NCBI GenBank assembly: GCA_021399445.1
Contig: JAJTUQ010000005.1
Span: 4,216,001-4,280,000, forward strand
From: Xylogone sp. PMI_703
Lineage: Eukaryota; Ascomycota; Leotiomycetes
Reading direction: 5' to 3'
DNA: 64,000 nt
The number at the start of each line of letters is the position of its first letter. Within the stretch, counting starts at the first letter, position 1. Shown piece by piece: positions 22,474-32,819 of this stretch. The notes below the pieces were generated by a model that was not told the origin of the DNA, made no database searches, and worked only from the letters and a program-made list of their open reading frames with translations. The position numbers were made by a program, and so were the translations under genes.

Positions 22474-23327
22474 ATGTTCTCTAAGCTCTTTCTGATTGCT
22501 CTGGTAGCAACACCTCTTGTTAGAGCTCATGGCAAGGTTTCCGTTGCGGTACATTCCTCAGCCTCCTAGTTGACTAGGTCGATGAAACTGATGTAGCCTA
22601 GACCGGTGATTTAGGTGGAAATACTACTGCCCTTGGTATCCAAGGTGGCGTTATCCCTGGCGCAGGCCCTAACAGGAAAACCGAAGTCGACACCACCGTA
22701 TTCAATAGGCGTGATGCTGCCACCGATGGTCTGGGCAAGACTAAGGCTGGACCTAACACCCTAGATGGGATGTCCGATGTCATTGCCCAGTCTGGTAGCA
22801 CTCTCCCGCAGGTTAGTTCTAATGGAGGCTCCATCACCGGCACTCTCCATATTGTCACCACTGATGGTGCTGGCCCTTATACCGCTATCGTCGATCCAAC
22901 GGGTACTGGTGCTTTCAGTCAGGGCACAGAAGCAACTGTAACAACACAAGTGCCAGGTAAACGAGGCAACATTGCAGCGCCTAGGGACCGTCGTTTTGTG
23001 CCTCGCATGCTTGTTAAGATGGGTCTCATGAAGCGTGCTGCCAATGTCAACGAGGACTTTCCAATCGCCATTCAGGTCCCTGCGGGAACTACCTGTACTG
23101 GAACCGTTGCTGGCCAGTCGAATGTTTGCCTTATGAAGATTGCAAATCCTTCTGCTGCAGGACCTTTTGGAGGAGTGATTGCCTTCCAGATGGCTGATGC
23201 TGGTACCGGAAGCACCGGTACGACTAACGAAACTGACTCCACTACTGAAGCTGCTTCTACTGGAGAGAACACTTCAGGAAATGAGAAGGCCAAGAGAGAG
23301 TTTATTGGGGCTAAATTCAGAGTGTAG
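22474..23327 (+). CDS. secreted Egh16/GAS1-family protein (appressorium-associated virulence-factor family)
   Basis: Exons 22474-22548 and 22602-23327 (53-nt intron; only the acceptor at 22600-22601 keeps the frame) give 266 residues. The signal peptide MFSKLFLIALVATPLVRA is followed by HGKVSVATGDLGGN, the family N-terminal pattern. Later segments match the family: GPNTLDGMSDVI, GTLHIVTTDGAGPY, a Cys pair in GTTCTGTVAGQSNVC, and AAGPFGGVIAFQM. Members (Blumeria Egh16, Magnaporthe GAS1/GAS2/MAS3) are secreted or appressorial proteins of unknown biochemistry linked to host penetration, and occur in saprobes too. The last 50 residues are Thr/Ser/Glu-rich with a KR site. The protein is expected outside the cell or in the wall. 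Confidence 0.88.
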
Positions 23328-23819
23328 AATATTTATTCCTCAGTCACCAGTCTGCTGCAGGTTATAGCTTGAGGTGAATTTCGGAATAACAACCACGGAA
23401 GCTTATGTAGTATGGATAGTTGGTCAGGATAGCGGCAAGGGCATTTGGAGAGATGTACAATAGAAGTTTCCTATCTACACCTTCTTTTATCCGTTCCTTT
23501 AATCTTATGATGTTGTGCTACACGTGTAACAGTTCTAACCTAAGTAAAGGGAGATAGGGACATGGCAGTCATTCATAAAGATAAAGCTTTTTTAGGGAAT
23601 CTCAAAGTTCCGAAAGAAGATAGGTTTTAAATATCAGTCATCTCTTTCAAATTGGTTCCTTTTAAGTCTATAGAAGATATCGCTGGCCAATTTCTGCTCT
23701 ACCAGCTCATTGATAAAAAAAGTATCACATATAAGTCCCTTTGCCCCAGGCTATTTTCATGCTCCTTGAACGCCAAAAACACACCGTGGAATGCGAGTTA
23801 CAAAAACCAAGTGCCCAGA
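23328..23819. other. convergent 3' intergenic region
   Basis: Space between the 3' ends of the Egh16-type gene and TAF6. AT-rich, no gene or repeat recognised. Confidence 0.5.
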
Positions 23820-25248
23820 TCAGTTCTTTTCCGCTGACTCCAAGATAGTCTTATTGAGATGGCTGTTCCCCAACGCCGCTACCCTGCTTCCAATAACGGT
23901 GCCTAAATAGTCCTCCAGTGCAGCCTTGTCATCCACGTTACCACTAGCGCCATTTGTTAAGAGTTGCGAACTATCAACCATGCTCTTTATGGCTTTGATA
24001 ATTGCAGCTATGAGCATCCTAACCTCCTCGCTGTTTTCACCTCTCTCGTTCTGGTGCTTTAATATGATGTACTCAAACTCTTTTAGATATGGGAGAATGA
24101 GAGTTCGTACTGCCTCGGGACCACCGACGATGGCTACGCCGCTGATAGCGCCATACTGTTCTCCAGGCGGTTTTGATGGATCGAGGAAGGTCTTGAGAAA
24201 CGTACGAACTAGCCTTGGCCTTAATTCTCTATTAGAGTGTGCGTACTTCTTTGCAATCTGGCCGACGAGAGAGATCGAAAAATCGCGAAGTTGGTACAGG
24301 TCCCTCAGATGATCTGGTCCAATCCCAGCACCAAGCTTGCGCCCAATTATGCATGTCAGGACGGGTGGAATGAGAGATGCAACATAAGGATCAATGAATA
24401 GAGACTTATTTGCAATCATTGCTGCAGTAAGCTCCATCATCTGGCGAAGGACGAAGAGATTATTCAGTGAATGAGTCACCTTCTCCGCAACGAACTGGAC
24501 GAAATATGGCACGAGCTGATGGAGACCAGGATCGGATCGAACACTTTCTAGGGCAGACTCTCTTAGTGCTGTGACCTCTGGATCTGGGTCTTCATCCAAT
24601 ATAGCACCGCGGATTTTATCGAAGAAGAGGATTAACTCTTTAGACACAACATGTTTCACTAGTGGCTTGAATGTTACATTATCGTTGCCAGTCAAAGCTG
24701 CAAGAGCAGGTTTGGCACCGGGGCCCTTAGGAACAAGTTCGTTTGTCCTTGCTTCTGCAGCGGTTGGATTTTGAGGTATCGATGGTTGGACTCCTTCAAC
24801 GGCAAGCCAGTGTGCTGAAAATTATTAGTCTTTGCGAAAATTCGGCGAGTCCTGACGACCTACCAGTGAATGTCATATCTCGAGGGACCTTAGGCAAAGG
24901 AGCGTTTATGAGCTTCTCAAAGTCTACCTCCTCATCTTCAATATAGAACAACGGCTGTCCGGGGCCCAATGAAGCTTCTCCAAACCGTAACGGCCTCGTG
25001 GATTCATAGCCATACAGTGGCTCAACATCCAGAACCTTAAGCGCCTGAGCTATGTCCTGTGTTCCTAAAACCGTCCTCTTCGCCTGGTGCATAAATCGCA
25101 TAGCCTCCACAATGACTTGACCTAATCGATATTCCACGTCCTGCGATAGAGCTCTAACCGCCTCCTCGTTCAACGACCCAATGCCAACTGATTCTGCGAC
25201 ATCCCGGACATTGTCGGGGTTCCAGACTAGCTTTGGTTCCGCCGCCAT
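23820..25248 (-). CDS. TAF6: TFIID/SAGA subunit TAF6
   Basis: Exons 25248-24864 and 24814-23820 (49-nt intron, GTAGGT...TTTCAG) give 459 residues. Residues about 5-70 form a histone fold ([29 protein letters not shown]...), the pairing surface for TAF9. The segment [20 protein letters not shown] with [20 protein letters not shown] is characteristic of TAF6. The C-terminal 290 residues form the HEAT-repeat domain ([10 protein letters not shown], then [16 protein letters not shown]). It is part of general transcription factor TFIID and, by analogy with yeast, SAGA. It is transcribed divergently from the thymidylate kinase gene. Confidence 0.95.
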
Positions 25249-25855
25249 GGTGACCGTTGGATGAGTTCCAGTCGAGCGCGTGCTAGTTAAGCTTCTCGAT
25301 CTGTAGATCTAGTCGTCGTAATCAAATCAGTGCTCTCTTCTAGACATTGAGCTGATCGCAGATCCAATTCATACGGATCTCGATGGTCGAATATAGTCCG
25401 TGATATTATGAGGTACGGACGTGGAGCGACGACACTCCGCTCGCAAGGCTTAAGAATTTCGATACATCAGCTTTGGTCGCGTTGTTAGGTGTGGGGAGCG
25501 CTGGAGCCAGCGGAATCTGATGACTAATCAGATGTAGCCTCTGGGAGCACAGAAATGGCACGAGGCTGTTGCGCACTGCCTGTTTATAAATTACATTTTG
25601 AGATTTACGCAATATTTGAATGGCAGGTATCGCAATTGTATTTTTGAACTTTTGAGTTTCTTTTTTTAGTTAGATAATTAGACATGCCTTGTTCACAATT
25701 GATAATGGGTCTCAAGACGAGGATACTGAAAAAGTCGCGTCTCAGTGACGTTGAAAGTTCCCCACACCATAGCCTTGTCCGATACTCAAAATTCAATATC
25801 CACCTCACACAGTGTATTGCTAAATTATACTTTGATCACAATACCCTCCCAAAAC
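25249..25855. promoter_or_regulatory. shared divergent promoter region, TAF6 and thymidylate kinase
   Basis: A 607-bp interval between two start codons pointing apart. No third gene is seen. A run of T and TTAG repeats lies near 25660-25680. Core elements cannot be assigned with confidence. Confidence 0.4.
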
Positions 25856-26774
25856 ATGGCAAGTAATCAGGACCAAGACCGGCCCTGGCAACAGCCCACA
25901 ACTCCCATAACTCGCGGCGCATTCATAGTGGTTGAAGGTCTAGACCGAGCTGGCAAGACCACTCAAGTCAGGGCTCTCGCAGACGAATTGTACAGCTCAG
26001 GAAGGAATGTAAAGGCCATACGTTTTCCCGGTATATAGAAGCTACCATCCCTTCTAAGATTTGCCATTTCAATGGTATTTTGTTTCTCTCTAGCTAAGAG
26101 GAAGTCTTGATAATATGTAGAACGGACGTCTCCAATCGGACAAATGATCAATAACTACTTGCAGAGCAAGACGGAAATGGATGATCATGTAATACATCTT
26201 CTCTTCTCAGCTAATCGCTGGGAATTTTCGTAAATATACCCATTACTTGAACCTTACTTCCCATACTGTAACCTTTTGGGCTGACCTGGGTTCAAATACT
26301 AGGAAATTCATTTCTGAGAATACGACTAAAGGATACACCATAATTTGTGACCGATACTATTACTCTGGAATAGTTTATAGTGCTGCAAAGCAAAACCCGA
26401 GCCTTTCGTTAACGTGGGCACATGAGCCGGAAGTAGGATTGCCACGACCAGATATAGTTGTGTTCTTAGATTTGGACTCTGAGGAGGCTGAGAAGAGAGG
26501 TGGATACGGAGATGAGAAATATGAGAAGAAAGAGATGCAGAAGCGTGTGAGGGAATTATTTCTGGACTTGCCTCTGTTAGGGACGGATGAGAGTGAGGAC
26601 ATAGAGGTGATCAATGCTGGCGGTTCAATTGAAGAGGTTGCGAAAGAGATAAAGGGGAGGGTCCTTCAAAAAGTGAAAGAGGTGGAAGAAGGTAGACTTG
26701 GGAATGAGCTTAGAATAGTCAGAGCTTGGCCTGATGGTGTCTTAGATGAACTTGATAAGAGCAAAAAGAGGTAA
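25856..26774 (+). CDS. CDC8: thymidylate kinase (dTMP kinase)
   Basis: Exons 25856-26030, 26121-26229 and 26303-26774 give 251 residues. The P-loop is in FIVVEGLDRAGKTTQ, the substrate-binding DR(T/S) motif follows in PERTSPIGQMINNYL, and the second conserved region IICDRYYYSGIVYSAAK and DIVVFLDLD are present, with an acidic lid region (GGYGDEKYEKKEMQKRVRELF). It phosphorylates dTMP to dTDP for DNA synthesis. It is longer than yeast Cdc8 (216 residues) because of an N-terminal extension (SNQDQDRPWQQPTTPITR) and a C-terminal tail after the kinase fold. Intron phases are consistent throughout. Confidence 0.93.
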
Positions 26775-26989
26775 AAAATACCCAATTGCTCTTGTATTCT
26801 AAAATTGGCGCATATATGTCTTTGAGTAATATAATGAGTAGTATGGTCTAAGCCTCCCATATAATGCATGTTGAAAATCCGCAAACCCCATACCCCCCGA
26901 GCTCGGCGTTGAAGATCACGATGCTCATGTGTCCCCTATCCGAATGACCCCAGAACGCCTAAATCCAAATTTCGAGTATTATATATCCA

Positions 26990-28087
26990 TTAACGATTCA
27001 GACCTATAAGATTAAGGAACTCCATTCTAGTTTTCTCTTTCTTTTCCATGCAACCCAAGACGCAGCTTGTGATCGTGGTTGCACTCGTCTTTTGCACACC
27101 ACGCATAACCACTGAATTCTAAGTTAGAACGTTGTACATAATATCCAGTCAACAAAATTTACTCACTGCAAAGATGAGAACTCTCCAAAACCACGCCAAC
27201 ACCCAAAGGCTTCAGAATCTCCATAATGGCATGTGCGACGTCCTTCGTAAGGCGTTCTTGAATTTGTAAACGGCGAGAAAACATATCTGCAATGCGAGGC
27301 AACTTCGATATACCGATGACGTCTTTGTCAGGGATATATCCAATATGCATCTTCACAGAGTCAATTATCAAACTTCAGAACAACACGGTGATATGTAACA
27401 AAAGAGCTTACCTTTCCAGTAAATGGAACTAAGTGATGCTCACACAGGCTGAATACTTCAATATCCTTCACAATCACCAATTCATTATGGTCTTCATGGA
27501 AGATGGCATCATTAACAATATCCCGGACATTCTCTTGGTAGCCCCTAGTGAAATAAAGCATAGCTTTAGCATATCGCTCCGGGGTACCGAGAAGTCCCTC
27601 CCTGTTAGGATCTTCCCCCAAGCATTCAAGGATAGTCCGAACAGCACCAGAAAGTTTATTTAGGCGAAGAGCAGCCTGCTCAGGGCTTTCTTCAAGCCGC
27701 TCACGCGTTCCACGGCCTCAAACAATGTTAGGAGGTGCAAAGTAATATCAATTGACGCTATCTAAACTCACTTGGTTTGCTCAAGCCGTCAAAATCGACT
27801 ACGGGAGTCGGAGACCGAGTTTCGGTGAGGGGCCTAAGAGGCGAGGCTTCATCGCGAGGATCTCTCGCGGCCTTGCTCAGAATACTTCTTCGTCGTCGTC
27901 CATGATGATTAGGTATTCCATTTGGGTTCGAATTAAGTTTTTTGTTGGCTCTTTGTCTGGCTCTCTTTCTGCGGGTAGCGTCGGTTCCGTTTGGCGTAGT
28001 CTGGCCAGACTGGAGCGGACTGCCACCTGTGATGGGAGACTTTCCATCTGCAGTTCCCTCCTGAGGTATATTTGACAATTCAGCCAT
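26990..28087 (-). CDS. FOL2: GTP cyclohydrolase I
   Basis: Four exons, 28087-27772, 27716-27412, 27350-27167 and 27111-26990, give 308 residues. Introns are 55, 61 and 55 nt; the first uses a GAG acceptor just after CTAAC and the second an AAG acceptor. The first 110 residues are a Ser/Pro/Arg-rich extension ([12 protein letters not shown]). The catalytic core follows: [19 protein letters not shown], zinc ligands in [10 protein letters not shown] and SSHLCM, and [16 protein letters not shown]. The end [18 protein letters not shown] is typical. The enzyme forms dihydroneopterin triphosphate, the first step to folate and tetrahydrobiopterin. It is divergent to TAF11. Confidence 0.95.
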
Positions 28088-28516
28088 TATGTGTTCGGGA
28101 TTGGTGAATGGTGTTGAGTCCCTGGTGGCGGAGTGACTCGAAGCTTTGAAGTTTACGGAGGGGAAAAACTCTGGGAAGTAGAGACTCCGAGCTTATGACG
28201 GCTTATGTTTCCCATTTTAGGCAGGCGGTGGGAATCATTACGCACTAGCGCCTGAGAGATTGCCGATCGCCGCAGACTCGCGTTCTTCCCATGCATTGCA
28301 TAACTTTCAGCCTTGTCCTATTGCTGTGAAGCCGAAAGGTGAATTCTATCCAGGAACTGGCTCCTGTAAAGCTTCATTCCATCCACAGCAATTTATCGCC
28401 AATCTTCTCCTTGTTCCAACAACTGCTATTAGTCAAAGCGCAGCACGTCAATTGCAGTATACTACGAGTCATACATTTACAGATAAGTCGTCGCGTGCGC
28501 GACGCCAAAAAGGAAT
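28088..28516. promoter_or_regulatory. shared divergent promoter region, FOL2 and TAF11
   Basis: A 429-bp interval between oppositely oriented start codons; no other gene. No clear TATA box on either side, as expected for housekeeping genes. Confidence 0.4.
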
Positions 28517-29529
28517 ATGGCCTCTCCACCCTACTCACATAGCTACAACGGCTCCGTCTCAACTTCATATGCGTCGAATCCGCCCCTACCGCAACCTCCT
28601 AAACGTAGACAATCAGATATGCCATTTTCCGGACCTACGGTAAAGCGCCGCAAAGCATCTATGGTCTCTACAACATCATCTAACCATCCCCTACGACAAA
28701 CGTCTTTCCCGCCTGAGAATGCCTCAGAGACATTATATTCGCGGTCGCCGAGTGTGGAGACGATGAGCCTCGTGTCTGGTAGTGGTGTTGGAAGTCAGCA
28801 AAAGAAGAAGCGCGGACGGAAATCCAAGAGCGGCGTGAATGGGAATGACGATACGGCTTCGGTATCTGCATTTGGAGGTCCGGCATTGACGGCGGTGTCT
28901 GGAACGTCTGGTGGAAGAGGAAGGCCAAGGCGACCGTCAAAGGGCGAGAGCGATGATGAGGATGAGGGAGGGGAGGGCATGACGGTAGAGATCGCAGCAG
29001 GGACTTTAGAAGAGAAGCAAAAGGAAATAGAGCACAGGGCAATGTTAGTGAATGCATTCGACCCGGAGCAGTTTTCGAGATACGAAGCTTGGCGATCGTC
29101 GAAATTATCAGATGCCATTGTTAGGCGGGTGAGTGTTTTATGAATTATCAGGACTGAGATCCTGGGGGACTTTTTAAAACTAATATGCCTGGTTAGATCG
29201 TCAACCAGACACTTTCACAATCGGCTCCGGCGTCCGTGATATTAGCTGTTAAATCAGTAGCCAAGATGTTCGCGGGAGAGATGATCGAGGGAGCGAGGAA
29301 GGTACAGTCGGAGTGGATAAGCCTGGAGGAACCAGAAGAGGGTAAACCGAAGGAAGACGAAACTCGGCGAGGGCCTTTACTGCCGGATCACCTACGAGAA
29401 GCCATCAGGAGGTATAAGATGGGGAGAGAAGGTTGCTTGGCTGGCCAGCTAGGGCTATGGCAACACCAATCCAGCAATGGAGTGGAGAGATTTGCAGTAA
29501 AGGTTATGGGGAAGCGGCTATTCAAGTGA
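28517..29529 (+). CDS. TAF11: TFIID subunit TAF11
   Basis: Exons 28517-29128 and 29197-29529 (68-nt intron, GTGAGT...GTTAG) give 314 residues. The N-terminal half is a disordered Ser/Pro/Arg/Gly-rich region with an AT-hook-like GGRGRPRRPSK and an acidic DDEDEGG run. The C-terminal histone fold carries the TAF11 signature: MLVNAFDPEQFSRYEAWRSS, IVRRIVNQTLSQSAPASVIL, MFAGEMIEGARKVQ, and GPLLPDHLREAIRRYKM. It pairs with TAF13 in TFIID. The intron lies inside the first histone-fold helices, and the splice restores a continuous fold. Confidence 0.93.
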
Positions 29530-30966
29530 GCAGAGCAAGGCTCTCCAGCGGTAATGGTATTGAATGAATTAGAGGGGTAAATATGCTGGATAAGCAGCAT
29601 GTTCAACAAGGCAGAGCCGAGCGTAATTGCTGCGATGGGTCGGAACAGAATGACTTGGTTAAGGGCTATGCATCATGGGATTATATCGGGGTGTTAAAAA
29701 GGCGAACCCGTAGCATGGCTGAGAAAGATTTCCAGAGCTGGTGCTCGTGGCGCAGTACTATAATAATAGAGAGCCAAGGAGAGGCTTTTTTGAAAAGCTA
29801 GAGGGCACAACACTCTCTGGCTTTAGAATCTTGCATTCAGCCGCCAGATCAGTTGGAAACACCGGAGTTATGCAAGATAGAACATACCGTAATGACTGCC
29901 CTGAGACTAAAAGGAAAGGGTAAACAATACACATTAATCACCTGGCTAAGAAACTGAGTGTGCTTGAATATCTCTTATCAGTTATCTGAAGTGGCACGGA
30001 TATTTCTCTTCTGCAATATCGTACTATATTATGGTAATTAGTTTGGAAATATGATGGTGATGGTCTTAGTGGAAGACATCAGGTCTGGTTTCTGGTTTCT
30101 GCTTGCTGCATCAGAACATCTGAGACCAAGCGAGATGATCATCAGCACACTGCAGGTATATAGCAACAGATTGAGTCCTCAATATGCACCGGAAAGTTTG
30201 TGCGTGAGAACTATGATTTCAACAATACATGCAACGTCTGATTTGGATTTGCTGATATAACCATCTCATTAGGCTTTTGGTATATGTGCTTGTACAAACG
30301 CATGGAAGAGAAATGCTCCAGCCGCGTGCGGTACTTAAGCAGATACGGTAGGTAAGTACCCGCAGATATCAGGACCTGTGCGGCGTGCGCTTGCAGGCTT
30401 GGAAGTACCGAGGCGGGAAGTCTCCACCGAACTGCAACACTGGGAAAGCCGCCCAGCGGACGCCTGCCAGGGCGAGGGGAATCGCAATCGGCGCGATCGA
30501 CCCTGCAAAACTCGCAGAATCCAGCCTCTCTCACGCTTTTCTGACTGTGCTTTGCATTTGCTGGCTGGGCTGGAATTTCCCCTATGATTAGCTGATTGGC
30601 AAGGGGGAGGGAAGAGGAAGAAAGGAAATGATGCCCATCTGGCCCTAACGCCATGTAAGCCTTTAGAGGGGCTGCGTGCCAAGTCTCCGATCCTCCCTAT
30701 GTCCTTCGACGCATGTGCTCATATTGTTGTATTGTTATTATTCTTGTTCCTCTGGTACCTCTTCTGTAGAAAATACAACCACCATAGCTGGGCATCACCA
30801 GCATCGCCATTGGCCCCTATACCTTCGTTTTGGCAGTTGCTTGAATTCCTCTTTTGGAGTATATATTTATTTATTCTTTCAGTCCTTCATTTTGGATCCG
30901 TCTCAATTGAATTGAGATTAAACTGCAGCAACTGCTGGGAATCTTGTTATGTGGTCGTAATCCACC
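29530..30966. other. intergenic, promoter side of the acyltransferase gene
   Basis: Short overlapping frames only. The final 250 bases are T-rich and likely contain the core promoter and leader of the acyltransferase gene. A GC-rich island (30370-30540) carries long shadow frames on both strands without domains. Confidence 0.45.
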
Positions 30967-32484
30967 ATGCTGCGACCGCTCCGAAATCTGGTAGCCAGCG
31001 TCCTACCAGCTGGAATCCTCGACAACAACTCTTACGCCCTCATCACTAGCAATGAAAACTCGTCTCCTGCCCTGAAATCGAACGAAAATGTTTTCTCTCG
31101 TGTCAAACTCTCCGTCCAGAGATTCGGCTTCTTTATCCTGCCCTCGCCCATCCAGAAACGCTTACGCCCTGCTCAATTCAAACCACAACGCTTGTATCCA
31201 ACCTCCTATCTCGATGGCTTGCGAGGCGTGGCCTCATTGATTGTGTTCTTCTGCCACTATACTGAAGGTAATATGGGGTCGTACACGCATTCGTACGGTC
31301 TGCCCAAAGATGCCAAAGTCCACTCATCACCACTACAGCTTCCCTTCCTCCGCGTCGTCTACAGTGGCCGTCCAATGGTACATATCTTCTTCGTGATCTC
31401 AGGCTTTGTTCTCTCCTACAAACCCTTGAAACTCGCACGCGCAAGGAACTGGAGCAGCCTGCAGAATACGCTGTCGTCCTCGGTCTTTCGTCGTGCTATG
31501 CGTCTCTTCATACCAACTACCACCTCGACCTTCATGATAATGCTGCTTATACGCTTTCGATGGATGGGAAAGCCTATGCCTTCATTTTGGGCGCAGTTTT
31601 GGGATTGGATGCATGCTGTCTGGAAGATCACCTTCTCGTGGAAGTGGGATATCACCCAGTTCCTTCCATATGATGTTCATCTGTGGACCATTCCTATTGA
31701 GATGAGCTGCTCGATGCTTCTTTTCGTCACGATCATGGGTATGAGCAGGTGCAAAGTGTATCTTCGTCTGATAATCCTCCTAGGAATCATGTTCTATTGT
31801 CTCAAATGTCAGCATTGGGCGGCCTTCGAATTCCTCGGCGGTATGTTCATTGCAGAAATTGGACTTATCCAGATCGCTCGGGCTGAACGAGATGCCAATA
31901 AAGAAGCAGCAACTGCATCTTCATCTCCGACACCTATCACCACTGAAGTCAAACCAGCAGGTCCATCCCGCGGCTGGACTATTTTCTGGTGGATCAATTT
32001 CGTGATAGCCATGTTCCTGGCTGGCTGGCCCAACCAAGGCGCAAAGGAAACACCGATCATAAAACACCTCGTCCCTATCACCATCGACCCGTACTTTACA
32101 ACTGGGGGTGATTTGGTTTCGTTCCCTTGGTTCGCACTAGGCGCCATTCAGACGGTTTTTGCATGCCAGCAGCTTCCTGCTCTGCAGAGGTTCTTCACCA
32201 CGGGTATTGCACAGTACTTGGCAAATTTATCCTACGCGCTGTACCTGATGCATGGGCCTTGTCTGGATGTCTTTGCACACCGTGTGATGCCGCATGTGTG
32301 GGCACTAGTCGGGGGCGCTGAAGGAGCGGGAATGTTTGCTAAAATGTTTGTTTGGTTCGTGGGATTATGTTGTCTTTCTATCCCTGTCTTCTGGTCGGCA
32401 GATGTCTTTTGGAGAGCGGTGGATACGCCTTCGGTGCAGTTTGCTAAATGGGTGGAAGATTGTTGCATCGTCAAGGAGGATTGA
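30967..32484 (+). CDS. acyltransferase-3 family integral membrane protein
   Basis: Single exon, 505 residues, ATG in a CACC context. The Acyl_transf_3 (PF01757) hallmarks are present: SYLDGLRGVASLIVFFCHYT near residues 78-97, and MVHIFFVISGFVLSYKP around 138-154, followed by RRAMRLFIPT. About ten hydrophobic segments follow, with a soluble Ala/Ser/Thr-rich loop near residue 315 (ANKEAATASSSPTP). Such proteins O-acetylate or otherwise acylate carbohydrates, lipids or secondary metabolites using a membrane-embedded His; the substrate cannot be told from sequence. It has no clustered biosynthetic partner except the distant Ppo gene, with the repeat array between. Confidence 0.9.
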   Translation: MLRPLRNLVASVLPAGILDNNSYALITSNENSSPALKSNENVFSRVKLSVQRFGFFILPSPIQKRLRPAQFKPQRLYPTSYLDGLRGVASLIVFFCHYTEGNMGSYTHSYGLPKDAKVHSSPLQLPFLRVVYSGRPMVHIFFVISGFVLSYKPLKLARARNWSSLQNTLSSSVFRRAMRLFIPTTTSTFMIMLLIRFRWMGKPMPSFWAQFWDWMHAVWKITFSWKWDITQFLPYDVHLWTIPIEMSCSMLLFVTIMGMSRCKVYLRLIILLGIMFYCLKCQHWAAFEFLGGMFIAEIGLIQIARAERDANKEAATASSSPTPITTEVKPAGPSRGWTIFWWINFVIAMFLAGWPNQGAKETPIIKHLVPITIDPYFTTGGDLVSFPWFALGAIQTVFACQQLPALQRFFTTGIAQYLANLSYALYLMHGPCLDVFAHRVMPHVWALVGGAEGAGMFAKMFVWFVGLCCLSIPVFWSADVFWRAVDTPSVQFAKWVEDCCIVKED

Positions 32485-32819
32485 TCAGTGTTAGCTCACC
32501 CGTCCCCTTGCGTCTTTTATTTCTTTTCCTTCTTCTTTGAGGTAGACATGGTTTAAGCATGAGTATGGAGATTCTGTACTATATATTTCCATGTATAATG
32601 GCGTTTTTGGATAGAGAGATTTGTTTGGCTAGCTTTTGGATCTGGATTGCTATGGTTCATATTGATGATGGGATACTTGTGTAACCATCCTTCTCTATAC
32701 ATTTTCAAATTAAAAGTGTGATTTTAAGCTCATTGGCATGTGAATTCATTCAGAAACAGAAGTGCAAAGCAGAGTATAGTCTCTCACGGCAGGTCTTGAA
32801 GAGGAGAAGAGCTTGTAAG
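32485..32819. other. 3' flank of the acyltransferase gene
   Basis: AT-rich 3' untranslated and intergenic sequence leading into the repeat array; no gene. Confidence 0.5.
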
